From: JADCCX01 sp031431475
GTDB taxonomy: Bacteria > Pseudomonadota > Alphaproteobacteria > Rhizobiales > Beijerinckiaceae
Assembly (NCBI GenBank): GCA_031431475.1
Contig: JANPDL010000016.1
Location: 1 to 64,000, forward strand
Direction: 5' to 3'
Length of the DNA stretch: 64,000 nucleotides
The notes beneath the pieces were generated by a model, which did no database searches, was not told where the DNA came from, and saw only the letters and a list, made by a program, of their open reading frames with translations. This document shows, one piece after another, positions 35,732-44,317 of the stretch. Position 1 is the first letter of the stretch; each line of letters starts with the position of its first letter. The position numbers and the translations under genes are program-made.

Positions 35732-36727
35732 ATGACCGTGATCCACGCAATGATCCCTGCTGCCGTCCGCGCCGTCCTCAGGGCGAAGAAGATCGACTAT
35801 GACTGGGCCGGGCGCATCGTCGCCGCCATGGCAACACTTGAACCCCGCGTTCTGGCTCTGGCCACCGAAGCCCCCGTCGCCACCCGGCACTACATCTGCC
35901 TATGCATTGCGGCCCTGCACGAACACCCAAAGTCCGCGCCTCCATTGCATGAACTGGCAACACGCATTGCCGCCACACCGCGCCGTGATCTGCTTGAGGA
36001 TCTCTGGGGCGTTGATCTGGGTGCCCCCCATGTCCTCAGCCGCTGTGGCAAGTTCGTCTTTGATGAAGCAAGCTATGTCGTCCTTGCCCGCCTTCTGGCC
36101 GATCCCCTGCGACGCCAGACACTGGCGCGGATGACGCACGTCACCCGCACCGCCATCCACAACCTGGCCGATGTCGGCGATGACGAGATTGCCTGCTTCA
36201 ACCCCAACCTGCTGGGACGCTGGAAGCCCGATATCCTGCGCTTCATCTTTGCAGGGCTTGCCAAGCTCAGGACCGATCTCACTGCACGGCAGATCATGGA
36301 ACGCATGAATGCGGTCGAGACTGACTTCGCCCTGAAGAAGCTGGTGGAGCGCTTGCTGGAGCCACTCCCTCTCCCGCCCCCACCATGGCCCGGCACAGAC
36401 ATGATCGTGCCTGTCACCACAGTGGCTGACCTGCGCGCACTCGGTCTGCGCATGAGGAACTGTCTTAAATCGGTGGAGATGGTTACAGCTGCCATCGCCG
36501 GAGAGCAGGCCTACTACCGCATCGAGGGCAAGGAGCCATGCATCGCAGGTCTGAACCGGCAACGCAGTTTCGGCCTGTGGCATGTCGGTGAAATCAAGCG
36601 GGCGTCAAACCGCAGTCCCACGCCCGCCCGCAAGGACGAGATCAGCGATATCTTCGCCAAAGCTGGGTTCCCATTCTTCCCCTACTATGAGCTCAATGGC
36701 CTGATCGCAGAACGGGATTACCTCTAG
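35732..36727 (+). CDS. PcfJ-like protein
   Basis: 331 residues. The N-terminal 200 residues are helical and not recognised. The C-terminal part from about 230 has 'TTVADLRALGLRMRNCL' and 'GEQAYYRIEGKEPCIAGLNR', which resemble the PcfJ-like domain (named after a gene on a conjugative plasmid, unknown role). ATG 35732 is chosen over the longer frame from 35633, because the extra 33 residues are proline-rich without similarity. Last gene of the plus-strand cassette; the next gene converges on it. Confidence 0.6.
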   Translation: MTVIHAMIPAAVRAVLRAKKIDYDWAGRIVAAMATLEPRVLALATEAPVATRHYICLCIAALHEHPKSAPPLHELATRIAATPRRDLLEDLWGVDLGAPHVLSRCGKFVFDEASYVVLARLLADPLRRQTLARMTHVTRTAIHNLADVGDDEIACFNPNLLGRWKPDILRFIFAGLAKLRTDLTARQIMERMNAVETDFALKKLVERLLEPLPLPPPPWPGTDMIVPVTTVADLRALGLRMRNCLKSVEMVTAAIAGEQAYYRIEGKEPCIAGLNRQRSFGLWHVGEIKRASNRSPTPARKDEISDIFAKAGFPFFPYYELNGLIAERDYL

Positions 36728-36840
36728 CGGAGTGACGCACTTCTCCATTGTGACTGCCGATCAAGGATGGGATTGTTAGCGTTGCAATGGTGGGTTGTGT
36801 GGGACATGTGGGATTGGAGAAGATGGGGATATATACAGAG

Positions 36841-38568
36841 TCACTTCGCGACAATAGGCGTCTTACCGCCCAACTGGATTTGCCAGTCACGGCCAGGGAC
36901 TGAGGCGAGTAGCGTTCTTGTATAGTCGTGTTGAGGATCAGCAAAAATATCTGCCGTAGCCCCGCGTTCCACAATGCGTCCATTCTTCAAGACCACAATC
37001 TCCTCGCAGACGTGGGCAGCGACACGAAGATCGTGCGTGATGAACAGCATCGTGAGACCAAAGCGACGGCGCAGGTCGTCGAGGAGGTCGAGGACCTGTT
37101 TCTGGACGGAGACATCGAGCGCCGAGACCGGCTCGTCGGCTATCAGGATATCGGGCTTCACAGCGAGCGCGCGGGCGATTCCAATGCGTTGGCGCTGACC
37201 GCCAGAAAACTCGTTCGGATAGCGCTCGGCGGCCCGTGCCTCAAGCCCGACAAGCTCCAGAAGCTTGTGGGCTTGTGCCATTGCAGCACTGGCCCCCTCA
37301 CCCTGGAGAATTGCGCCGCGAGCGATAATGTCTCCGACCTTCGTACGCGGATTAAGAGAAGCGAAGGGATCTTGGAACACCATCTGAATTCGAGATCGCA
37401 GAGGTCGCCATGCGCGGCGGTTCAACCCGACGATCTCGGTTCCGGCGACAGTGACCGATCCGGCATCGGCCCGTTCGAGACCAATCAGACAGCGTGCCAG
37501 AGTCGACTTCCCTGACCCCGACTCGCCAACAAGCGCGACGGCACTGCCACGAATGATATCGAGATCGATGTGATTGATGGCATGAACGGCACCGCGACTG
37601 CCGCGACTAAGGCGAGGCACCAAACGCGCCAACCACTGTAAGCTTGTGGTGCGCCCGCCATAGGTCTTTTCAAGGCCACGTACCGTGAGAATCGGCTCGG
37701 CTGGGGCCTTCTCCGGCTCGCTAACACGCTTTCGTGGCACAAGGCTCGGAACAGCGTCGATCAGGGAGCGCGTGTAGGGATGTTTCGGTCGGATCAATAC
37801 CTCGTCAGCATCGCCATACTCGACGACCTCGCCATGACGCATGACAGCCACACGATCGGCGATCTCGGCAACGACGCCGAAATTGTGGGTGATGAACAGC
37901 AGTGCTGTGCCATGACGCTGCTGCAATTCCTTCAGGAGAGTAAGGATCTGGGCTTCGGTGGTCACATCGAGCGCAGTTGTCGGCTCGTCGGCGATGATGA
38001 GTTTGGGTTCGAGCACCAGGCTCATGGCAATCATGACGCGTTGGCGCTGGCCGCCGGAGAGTTCATGCGGATAGGCCCCGAAGATGCGCTCGGGATCAGG
38101 CAGACGCACATCCTCAAACGTGGCAACGACCCGGCGACGGCGCGCGGCCCTGCTCAAGTCTGTATGGACTTCAAGGATCTCCTCGATCTGCCGACCGACT
38201 GTCATAAGTGGATTGAGTGCGACCATGGGCTCCTGGAACACCATGGCGATCCTGCCGCTGCGGATTTGGCGCATGCGTCGGGCGTCGGCTTGCGCCACGT
38301 CCTCGCCTTCGAGCAGCACCTGTCCGCCAACTATGCGCACGTGAGGGCCGGGCAGGAGCCGAAGGATCGCGCGCGCCATGACCGATTTGCCAGAACCAGA
38401 CTCACCAACAACGCAAAGTGTCTCCCCTTTTCCAATTGTAAGCGAGACTTCCTTGACGGCGAGGGACCGATCCGCCCAGGCAGGCAACGCGACAGACAGA
38501 CTGCGAATCTGCAGGACGAGATCATCGTGAGTTGACCGGTCGTCAGCAACGCGTGATGATCCGGTCAT
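36841..38568 (-). CDS. Dipeptide/oligopeptide-type ABC transporter, fused ATP-binding protein
   Basis: 575 residues, two ABC ATPases in tandem (DppD-DppF type). Walker A GESGSGKS is at 55-62 and again near 350, with signatures 'LSGGQRQR' and 'FSGGQRQR' and Walker B 'IIADEPTTALD' and 'LIADEPVSALD'. The start at 38568 overlaps the permease stop (ATGA). The gene ends the operon solute-binding protein - permease - permease - ATPase, all on the minus strand, and is the last gene before the cassette. Confidence 0.92.
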   Translation of the reverse strand: MTGSSRVADDRSTHDDLVLQIRSLSVALPAWADRSLAVKEVSLTIGKGETLCVVGESGSGKSVMARAILRLLPGPHVRIVGGQVLLEGEDVAQADARRMRQIRSGRIAMVFQEPMVALNPLMTVGRQIEEILEVHTDLSRAARRRRVVATFEDVRLPDPERIFGAYPHELSGGQRQRVMIAMSLVLEPKLIIADEPTTALDVTTEAQILTLLKELQQRHGTALLFITHNFGVVAEIADRVAVMRHGEVVEYGDADEVLIRPKHPYTRSLIDAVPSLVPRKRVSEPEKAPAEPILTVRGLEKTYGGRTTSLQWLARLVPRLSRGSRGAVHAINHIDLDIIRGSAVALVGESGSGKSTLARCLIGLERADAGSVTVAGTEIVGLNRRAWRPLRSRIQMVFQDPFASLNPRTKVGDIIARGAILQGEGASAAMAQAHKLLELVGLEARAAERYPNEFSGGQRQRIGIARALAVKPDILIADEPVSALDVSVQKQVLDLLDDLRRRFGLTMLFITHDLRVAAHVCEEIVVLKNGRIVERGATADIFADPQHDYTRTLLASVPGRDWQIQLGGKTPIVAK

Positions 38569-39395
38569 GGCGTACGCAGCCGCGGGTTCAAGGCATCGTT
38601 CAGGCCCTCGCCGACAAGGTTGATACTCAAGACTGTCAAAAGGATTGCAATGCCCGGGATGGCGACAAGCCACCAGGCATCACGCAGGAAGCTGCGCCCC
38701 GCGCCGACCATGAAGCCCCAGCTCATCAGGTTTGGCGCGCCTAACCCTAGAAACGAGAGCGCCGTCTCTGTCAGGATCGCAGTCGCGACAAGGAGAGAGC
38801 CGGTGACGATGAGCGGTGAGAGAGCGTTCGGTAGGATCTGGCGAAAGAGGATTGCAGGATCACTCTCTCCCAGTGTGATCGCAGCCTGCACGAACTCGCG
38901 CGAACGCAGGCCCATCACTTCTCCCCGCACGATGCGTGCGATCGGCGGCCAGCTTACCGTAGCGATGGCCACGACGACGCTTGTCGCGGAAGGGGACAGG
39001 ATAGCGACAAGCAGAATAGCAAAGATGAAGGAAGGTATGGTCTGGAAGAACTCCGTCACGCGCATCAGAATATCGTCTGTCCGCCCGCCATAGAAGCCGG
39101 ATATCGCGCCAACCAGCCCCCCGAACACAACCGCGCCCAGCGTGGCGACGACCGCGATGAGAAGCGTGGTCCGGGCTCCGTGAACGAGGCCAGACCACAC
39201 ACTGCGGCCGAGCGAATCCGTACCCAGACTAAAGGCACCGAAGGGCTGCGCGAAGGGTCGGCCAATGATGGCGAAGGGATCGGGAGGGGCGATGAGTGGC
39301 GCCGCCAGTGCTGAGATGACCACGAGGGCAAGCCAGATAAGCCCGAAGGCCACGCGCGGGTTGCCGACGAAACGGACCCAGAATGGTTTGGTCAC
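38565..39395 (-). CDS. Dipeptide-type ABC transporter permease (DppC/OppC family)
   Basis: 276 residues with an N-terminal helix, a periplasmic loop containing 'FGAFSLGTDSLGRSVWSGLVHG', and a MetI domain with the loop 'REFVQAAITLGESDPAIL'. The start overlaps the upstream permease stop by 4 bases and its own stop overlaps the ATPase start by 4. It forms the membrane channel with the next protein; the substrate cannot be read from the sequence. Confidence 0.92.
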   Translation of the reverse strand: MTKPFWVRFVGNPRVAFGLIWLALVVISALAAPLIAPPDPFAIIGRPFAQPFGAFSLGTDSLGRSVWSGLVHGARTTLLIAVVATLGAVVFGGLVGAISGFYGGRTDDILMRVTEFFQTIPSFIFAILLVAILSPSATSVVVAIATVSWPPIARIVRGEVMGLRSREFVQAAITLGESDPAILFRQILPNALSPLIVTGSLLVATAILTETALSFLGLGAPNLMSWGFMVGAGRSFLRDAWWLVAIPGIAILLTVLSINLVGEGLNDALNPRLRTP

Positions 39396-40384
39396 GTATT
39401 ACCCCCCACCCGGATGCGAGGGTCAAGAAGAACGTAGATCACATCGACGACAAGATTCACGAGCACCACCACGCATGCCGACAGAAAGAAGATACCGAGC
39501 AGCAGGTTGAAGTCGCGCGCGAACAACGACTGGAATGCGAGTTGCCCAAGCCCCGGCCAGGCGAACACGGTTTCAACGACGACCGAGCCGCCGAGCAGCG
39601 CTCCGACCTGAACGCCCGCCATGGTCACGATTGGCAATAGCGCGTTGCGCAGCACATGGCGCAGCGTGATTGCTCGCTCCGTCAGGCCTTTCGCGCGTGC
39701 GGTGGTCGCATACTCGGCCCCTCGCTGCTCGAGCACAGTAGCTCGCATCAGCCGGGCATAGAGCGCAAGATAAAAGAGGGAGAGCGTAACCGTCGGCAGG
39801 ACGAGATGATGGGCGATGTCGACGACCCGCTTCCAGCCTTCGTTGAAGGCGACGACGTCCTCCATACCTGAGGTCGGGAACCAGTCGAGTCGAATCGAGA
39901 AGACGAGAATCAGCATCAGGCCGACCCAGAACAGTGGCGTGGCGTAGGCGACCACTGCAACGACCGAGATCAGGTGATCGCGCCATGTTCGCACCCAGAT
40001 GGCGGCAAGCACGCCAAGTGTGACCCCGCCCCCAACAGAGACAATCAGGGTAGCACCCATGAGGAGAAGCGTCGGCCAGAGGCGGTCGAGGATCAAGCCG
40101 AGCACAGGCGCATTGTTCCGAAACGAAAAGCCAAGATCAAGCAGAAGGATATTCTTCAGGTAAACTACAAGCTGCACCAGAACCGGCTTGTCCAGACCAA
40201 ACCGGGACCGCAACTGCTCGACATATTCGGGCGGTGCACCACCGGCCTCACCAGCAAGCACAGTCGCGGCATCGCCGGGTGCCAACTGAAGCAGCAGGAA
40301 GTTGAGCACCACGACGCCAAGGACGACCGGCACCGCCTGTAGCAATCGCATGAGGATATATCGGATCAGTTTACCGCCGCGCAT
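39392..40384 (-). CDS. Dipeptide-type ABC transporter permease (DppB/OppB family)
   Basis: 330 residues. The N-terminal 'YILMRLLQAVPVVLGVVVLN' and 'LLQLAPGDAATVLAGEAGG' are typical for DppB; the MetI domain has the loop 'EYATTARAKGLTERAITLRH' and six hydrophobic helices. It begins 59 bases after the solute-binding protein stop. Confidence 0.92.
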   Translation of the reverse strand: MRGGKLIRYILMRLLQAVPVVLGVVVLNFLLLQLAPGDAATVLAGEAGGAPPEYVEQLRSRFGLDKPVLVQLVVYLKNILLLDLGFSFRNNAPVLGLILDRLWPTLLLMGATLIVSVGGGVTLGVLAAIWVRTWRDHLISVVAVVAYATPLFWVGLMLILVFSIRLDWFPTSGMEDVVAFNEGWKRVVDIAHHLVLPTVTLSLFYLALYARLMRATVLEQRGAEYATTARAKGLTERAITLRHVLRNALLPIVTMAGVQVGALLGGSVVVETVFAWPGLGQLAFQSLFARDFNLLLGIFFLSACVVVLVNLVVDVIYVLLDPRIRVGGNT

Positions 40385-40443
40385 GTTTTACCTTTCTCCC
40401 TAGCGAGGCATCGCCGAAGGGGCGGCATACCGGGTACCAACAC

Positions 40444-42051
40444 TCATTCGCGCCAGGCGCGGTCGAAAGATGAGAACATACCAAGCGGACTCATGATGAC
40501 ATCGCGGTAGCGCTTGTCGACGACGGTGGCGAAGCTGATTTCGTGTGTCCAGGCTAGCGGTGCCGCATCGACGACAATCTTCTGGACCTCAGCGTAAAGC
40601 TCGGCCCGCTTCTTCGGATCGGGTTCGATGGTTGCTCGGTCCATCAGATCGTCGGAACGCGGATCGCTCCAGCGCACACCGTTAACAAACACCGTGCCCG
40701 GGCGGACGAAGCGTGAATGGAAGCCCCGGTGCACACCGAGTACCGGATCGGCCAGATTAAACAGATGGTTGGAAGACATATCGTAGTCATAGTCGGTGTA
40801 GATCCGCTTTAGCCACGTTGCCACATCTTCGTAGCGAACATTTGCCTTGATCCCGATTTTGGCAAGGGCTTGCTGGGTGTACTCGCCGAAGCGCCTCCAC
40901 TCCTCGCCGTAGGGAGTGATATCATGCGTGATCTCGAAGCGGGTGCCATCTGCCTTGCGCGGGAAGCCCGCCTCATCGAGAAGCCTGTTGGCCCGCTCCA
41001 CCCCGTCTGGCACATTGTAGTCCGTTACATTAGCGCTGTAGAGCCCTGTCGGTGCGAAGTTCGAGCTGATCGGCCCGCTCGTCGGCTTGCCAAAACCAAA
41101 CCAGATATTGTCGATCACAAACTTTCGGTCGATGGCATATGAGATCGCCTGCCGGACCTTGGCGTTGTCAAAAGGCGCTTTTTTGGTGTTGAACATCAGC
41201 TCGACCACGGGCGAAAGCATTTCATAACCACGGGTCACGATCTGGATGTTTGGCAGTTTCTCGAGCTTCTTCACGTCGTTGTAAGGTACCGCGCCGAAGC
41301 CCGCCACGTGCGCTTCACCCTTTTCGAGCGCGGCTGCCCGGGTCCCAGTGTCACCGATGAACCGCACAACTATACGGTCAAGGTAAGGGAGCCCCGGCTT
41401 CCAGTAATCCGCGTTGCGATCAAGACGGACAAATTCACCACGGCGCCATTCGACAAACTTGAAAGGCCCTGTACCGATCGGGCTGTTGGCGTTCTGGTGG
41501 GTCCGGATATCGCCCTGGCTGAAGACGTGCCGTGGCAGGATGGGCGATTCGTAGCCAGAGAGCGCCGACATCATGTAGGGAGCAGGCCGGTTGAGGCGGA
41601 AAACGACCGTCTGCGGATCTGGCGTTTCCACCGCAGTCACTTCGGCAAAGGTATTGATACCGCGCGGATGAACCTTCTTCAGCACCTCCATGAAGGTGAA
41701 CTGAACATCAGCGCTGGTGAATGGACTTCCATCATGGAATTTCACGCCGGACCGCAAGCGGAAAGTCACCGTCTTGCCGTCATCGGAGATGGTCCACGAC
41801 TCGGCAAGGCTCGGCAGCGGCTTCAGGTCGAAGTCATACTCAAGGAGCCCGTCGTAAATCTTGGAGGAGACCTGCCCAACGGGGTTTGCAGTGGAGATAT
41901 AGGACCCGAGCGACGGTGGCTCTGGTTGAGTAATCTGCACCAGCGTGCCGCCACGTTTTTGCGCCTGGGCGGATTCAAGGGAGACACTAGCTCCCGCCAA
42001 TCCCAGTCCGACTGCAATGACAGCAGCGGCGAAACATCTGACAAGTCGCAT
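40444..42051 (-). CDS. Family 5 extracellular solute-binding protein (peptide-type)
   Basis: 535 residues with a Sec signal peptide (MRLVRCFAAAVIAVGLGLAG..., cleavage near AQA-Q). The mature protein is of the SBP_bac_5 fold: 'IYDGLLEYDFDLKPLPSLAESW', 'FRLRSGVKFHDGSPFTSADVQFTF', 'VRQAISYAIDRKFVID'. I start at ATG 42051, where AGGGAGA lies upstream, not at 42102. It leads the ABC operon and is divergent from a LysR regulator. Confidence 0.92.
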   Translation of the reverse strand: MRLVRCFAAAVIAVGLGLAGASVSLESAQAQKRGGTLVQITQPEPPSLGSYISTANPVGQVSSKIYDGLLEYDFDLKPLPSLAESWTISDDGKTVTFRLRSGVKFHDGSPFTSADVQFTFMEVLKKVHPRGINTFAEVTAVETPDPQTVVFRLNRPAPYMMSALSGYESPILPRHVFSQGDIRTHQNANSPIGTGPFKFVEWRRGEFVRLDRNADYWKPGLPYLDRIVVRFIGDTGTRAAALEKGEAHVAGFGAVPYNDVKKLEKLPNIQIVTRGYEMLSPVVELMFNTKKAPFDNAKVRQAISYAIDRKFVIDNIWFGFGKPTSGPISSNFAPTGLYSANVTDYNVPDGVERANRLLDEAGFPRKADGTRFEITHDITPYGEEWRRFGEYTQQALAKIGIKANVRYEDVATWLKRIYTDYDYDMSSNHLFNLADPVLGVHRGFHSRFVRPGTVFVNGVRWSDPRSDDLMDRATIEPDPKKRAELYAEVQKIVVDAAPLAWTHEISFATVVDKRYRDVIMSPLGMFSSFDRAWRE

Positions 42052-42105
42052 CGCACTTCTCCCTATGTGACCTGACAAGTCATTCAGGCCACGCTCTCGC
42101 AATCC

Positions 42106-42118
42106 GTTTCTCAGAAAC
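42106..42118. promoter_or_regulatory. Palindrome in the SBP/LysR divergent region
   Basis: GTTTCT-C-AGAAAC is a perfect 6-base-arm inverted repeat and fits the T-N11-A pattern bound by LysR regulators. It lies about 55 bases upstream of the solute-binding protein gene. Confidence 0.4.
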
Positions 42119-42165
42119 TAGCGGCAGGCGAGACATTGCGGCCATTGCTGTTTTTCGATACATTA

Positions 42166-42183
42166 TGCATGATCTGCATGATC
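42166..42183. promoter_or_regulatory. Tandem 9-base repeat in the SBP/LysR divergent region
   Basis: TGCATGATC occurs twice in direct succession (42166-42174 and 42175-42183), about 50 bases before the LysR start codon. It could be an activation site or part of the regulator's own promoter; no -10 is clear. Confidence 0.35.
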
Positions 42184-42233
42184 GTCTGACAGCTTGTGAG
42201 CTAGTCTCGATCGGTCGCCGTGCGGGGAGCGCC

Positions 42234-43166
42234 ATGGAAGTTGGATGGCTTGAGGATTTTGTGAGTCTCGCGTCGACGGGCAATTTCTCCCGCTCGGCAG
42301 ATGATCGCAACATCAGTCAGTCAGCCTTCAGTCGGCGCATTCGGGCACTGGAGCACTGGCTGGGGGCAGATCTCATCGACCGCTCCCGCTTCCCGACGAC
42401 GCTCACCCCGGCGGGTCACGCATTCTATCAAACCGCCCTTGATGTCGTTCGCGTGCTGCATCGCGAGCGTGCCGAGTTCCGCGGTTTGGCCAAGCTCGAC
42501 GCACGCACCATCACGATCTGCGCGACCCACACGCTCGCGATTCACTTCGCGCCCGGATGGCTCGGCACCTTGCGTCAATCTGGCGGCGTCGGTGAGATCA
42601 ACGTCAAGATGATCGCTGCCGACCTCCACGACTGCGGGCAGGCGTTGATGGAGGGTGCCTGCGATCTTGTGCTTGCCTACAATACAAGCGCGGTTCCATC
42701 CATGTTTGGCATGGCACGCTTTGAAACTGCGACTATCGGAGCGGATGTCGTCATTCCGGTATCCGTGCCCGGCGAGAACGGTCAGCCTCGCCACGCGATC
42801 ATCGGCGCCGTCGATGACGGCTTCCCATTGCTCGCTTACGCCACCAACTCCTACCTCGGTCGGCTGGTTGGTTCGGCTCTGGAGACCTGGGACCTGAGCC
42901 GAAGAGCCCGTCCTTCCTACGAAAGCGCGCTTGTCGAGGCTCTCAAAGGCATGGCACTTGCTGGTCACGGGGTTGCCTGGCTTCCTCGCTCGGCCATCAT
43001 ACCTGATCTGGCGGCCGGCAATCTGGTCGCATGCAGCAGTAATGCCGATTTCGCCTTGCACATCGATATCCAGACTTACCGGCGTGCGGCGCGCGAGCGG
43101 TCGATTGTCGAACACGTCTGGCGAGCGCTCACCGAACTGCCCAAGTTCCATGCAATTTCTGCATAA
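42234..43166 (+). CDS. LysR-family transcriptional regulator
   Basis: 310 residues. The HTH at 4-62 includes 'FVSLASTGNFSRSADDRNIS' and 'SQSAFSRRIRALEHWLGADL', and the effector-binding domain runs to the end. ATG 42234 is preferred to 42165 because GGGGAG lies just before it and because LysR proteins begin with 'EVGWLEDFV'-like sequence. It is divergent from the ABC operon and in line with the desulfhydrase and amidase genes, so it may control both. Confidence 0.9.
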   Translation: MEVGWLEDFVSLASTGNFSRSADDRNISQSAFSRRIRALEHWLGADLIDRSRFPTTLTPAGHAFYQTALDVVRVLHRERAEFRGLAKLDARTITICATHTLAIHFAPGWLGTLRQSGGVGEINVKMIAADLHDCGQALMEGACDLVLAYNTSAVPSMFGMARFETATIGADVVIPVSVPGENGQPRHAIIGAVDDGFPLLAYATNSYLGRLVGSALETWDLSRRARPSYESALVEALKGMALAGHGVAWLPRSAIIPDLAAGNLVACSSNADFALHIDIQTYRRAARERSIVEHVWRALTELPKFHAISA

Positions 43167-43246
43167 GCATTGTGCAAACAGAATTTCAAACTGGCCGTTT
43201 CGAAGGCTAGCGTCGGTGACAGATATCACCACGATGGCGGTTCCCA

Positions 43247-44254
43247 ATGCTCCTCACCCGTTTTCCTCGCGTCAATCTTTCTCATGCGCCAACCCCACTA
43301 GAACCACTTGATCAGTTGCACCGTGCACTTGGCGGTCCGAGACTGTGGATCAAGCGTGACGATTGCACTGGCCTTGCACAGGGTGGCAACAAGTCGCGCA
43401 AGCTAGAATTCCTGGTCGCCGATGCGCTTGCCCAAGGCTGCGACACTTTGATCACTCCAGGCGCAGTCCAGTCGAACCACGTCCGCATGACTGCGGCGGC
43501 GGCAGCCCGATTCGGGCTCAAGGCACATGCAGTCCTCGAGCGCCGGGTGTCGGAGACCGACGACGACTACGAGGAAAACGGGAATGTTTTGCTCGACGAG
43601 CTATTCGGGTGCCCGCGCACTTATGTGCCAAGCGGCAGCGACGTAGGTGCAGCCTGCGCCGCGCTCGCGGACGAACTCAAGGTCAAGGGAGCCAGACCCT
43701 ATGTGATCCCAGGTGGGGGCTCCAACCCGGTCGGTGCCCTGGGCTACGTTGCATGCGCCATTGAACTGGCCGCTCAGGCGAAAGAAATGGGGATAAACAT
43801 CACGCGAGTCGTCCATGGCACGGGAAGCTCTGGAACGCAGGCCGGGCTCGTTGCAGGTTTTGCCGCGATGCGAAGCTCTGTTGAGGTGTTCGGCATCTCG
43901 GTCCGTCATCCGCGCAGCAAGCAGGAGGCTATGGTCTTCGATCTGGCTTGCCGCACCGCTGACCATCTCGGGCAGAGCGGAACGGTGACGCGGGAGCTGG
44001 TGATCGCGGATGATGGCTATGTCGGGGAGGGTTATGGCCTGCCGACCACCGGAATGATCGATGCCGTGACGCTCCTTGCCCGGACGGAAGGCATCCTCCT
44101 TGACCCTGTCTACAGCGGCAAGGCCATGGCCGGCATGATCGATCATATCCGAAAAGGCACGTTCCGCGATGACGAAGACATTGTCTTCCTGCATACGGGT
44201 GGTTCAACGGCTCTGTTTGGTTACAAGCACCTATTTCTGCGGGAGATGGTCTGA
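43247..44254 (+). CDS. D-cysteine desulfhydrase / L-cysteate sulfo-lyase family PLP enzyme
   Basis: 335 residues. The PLP lysine lies in 'CTGLAQGGNKSRKLEFLV' (about 42-59), with 'TPGAVQSNHVRMTAAAAARFG' after it and phosphate-binding 'VHGTGSSGTQAGLVAG' near 190. The family splits D-cysteine into pyruvate, sulfide and ammonia, and some members instead act on L-cysteate or ACC. The sequence does not decide among these. It is 80 bases after the LysR gene and 63 bases before the amidase. Confidence 0.88.
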   Translation: MLLTRFPRVNLSHAPTPLEPLDQLHRALGGPRLWIKRDDCTGLAQGGNKSRKLEFLVADALAQGCDTLITPGAVQSNHVRMTAAAAARFGLKAHAVLERRVSETDDDYEENGNVLLDELFGCPRTYVPSGSDVGAACAALADELKVKGARPYVIPGGGSNPVGALGYVACAIELAAQAKEMGINITRVVHGTGSSGTQAGLVAGFAAMRSSVEVFGISVRHPRSKQEAMVFDLACRTADHLGQSGTVTRELVIADDGYVGEGYGLPTTGMIDAVTLLARTEGILLDPVYSGKAMAGMIDHIRKGTFRDDEDIVFLHTGGSTALFGYKHLFLREMV

Positions 44255-44317
44255 GGCACCCTTTGATTGGGCCTCGATGTCAGGCAAGGGTGCGGTCTTG
44301 TGAGCTGGGTTGAAAGC

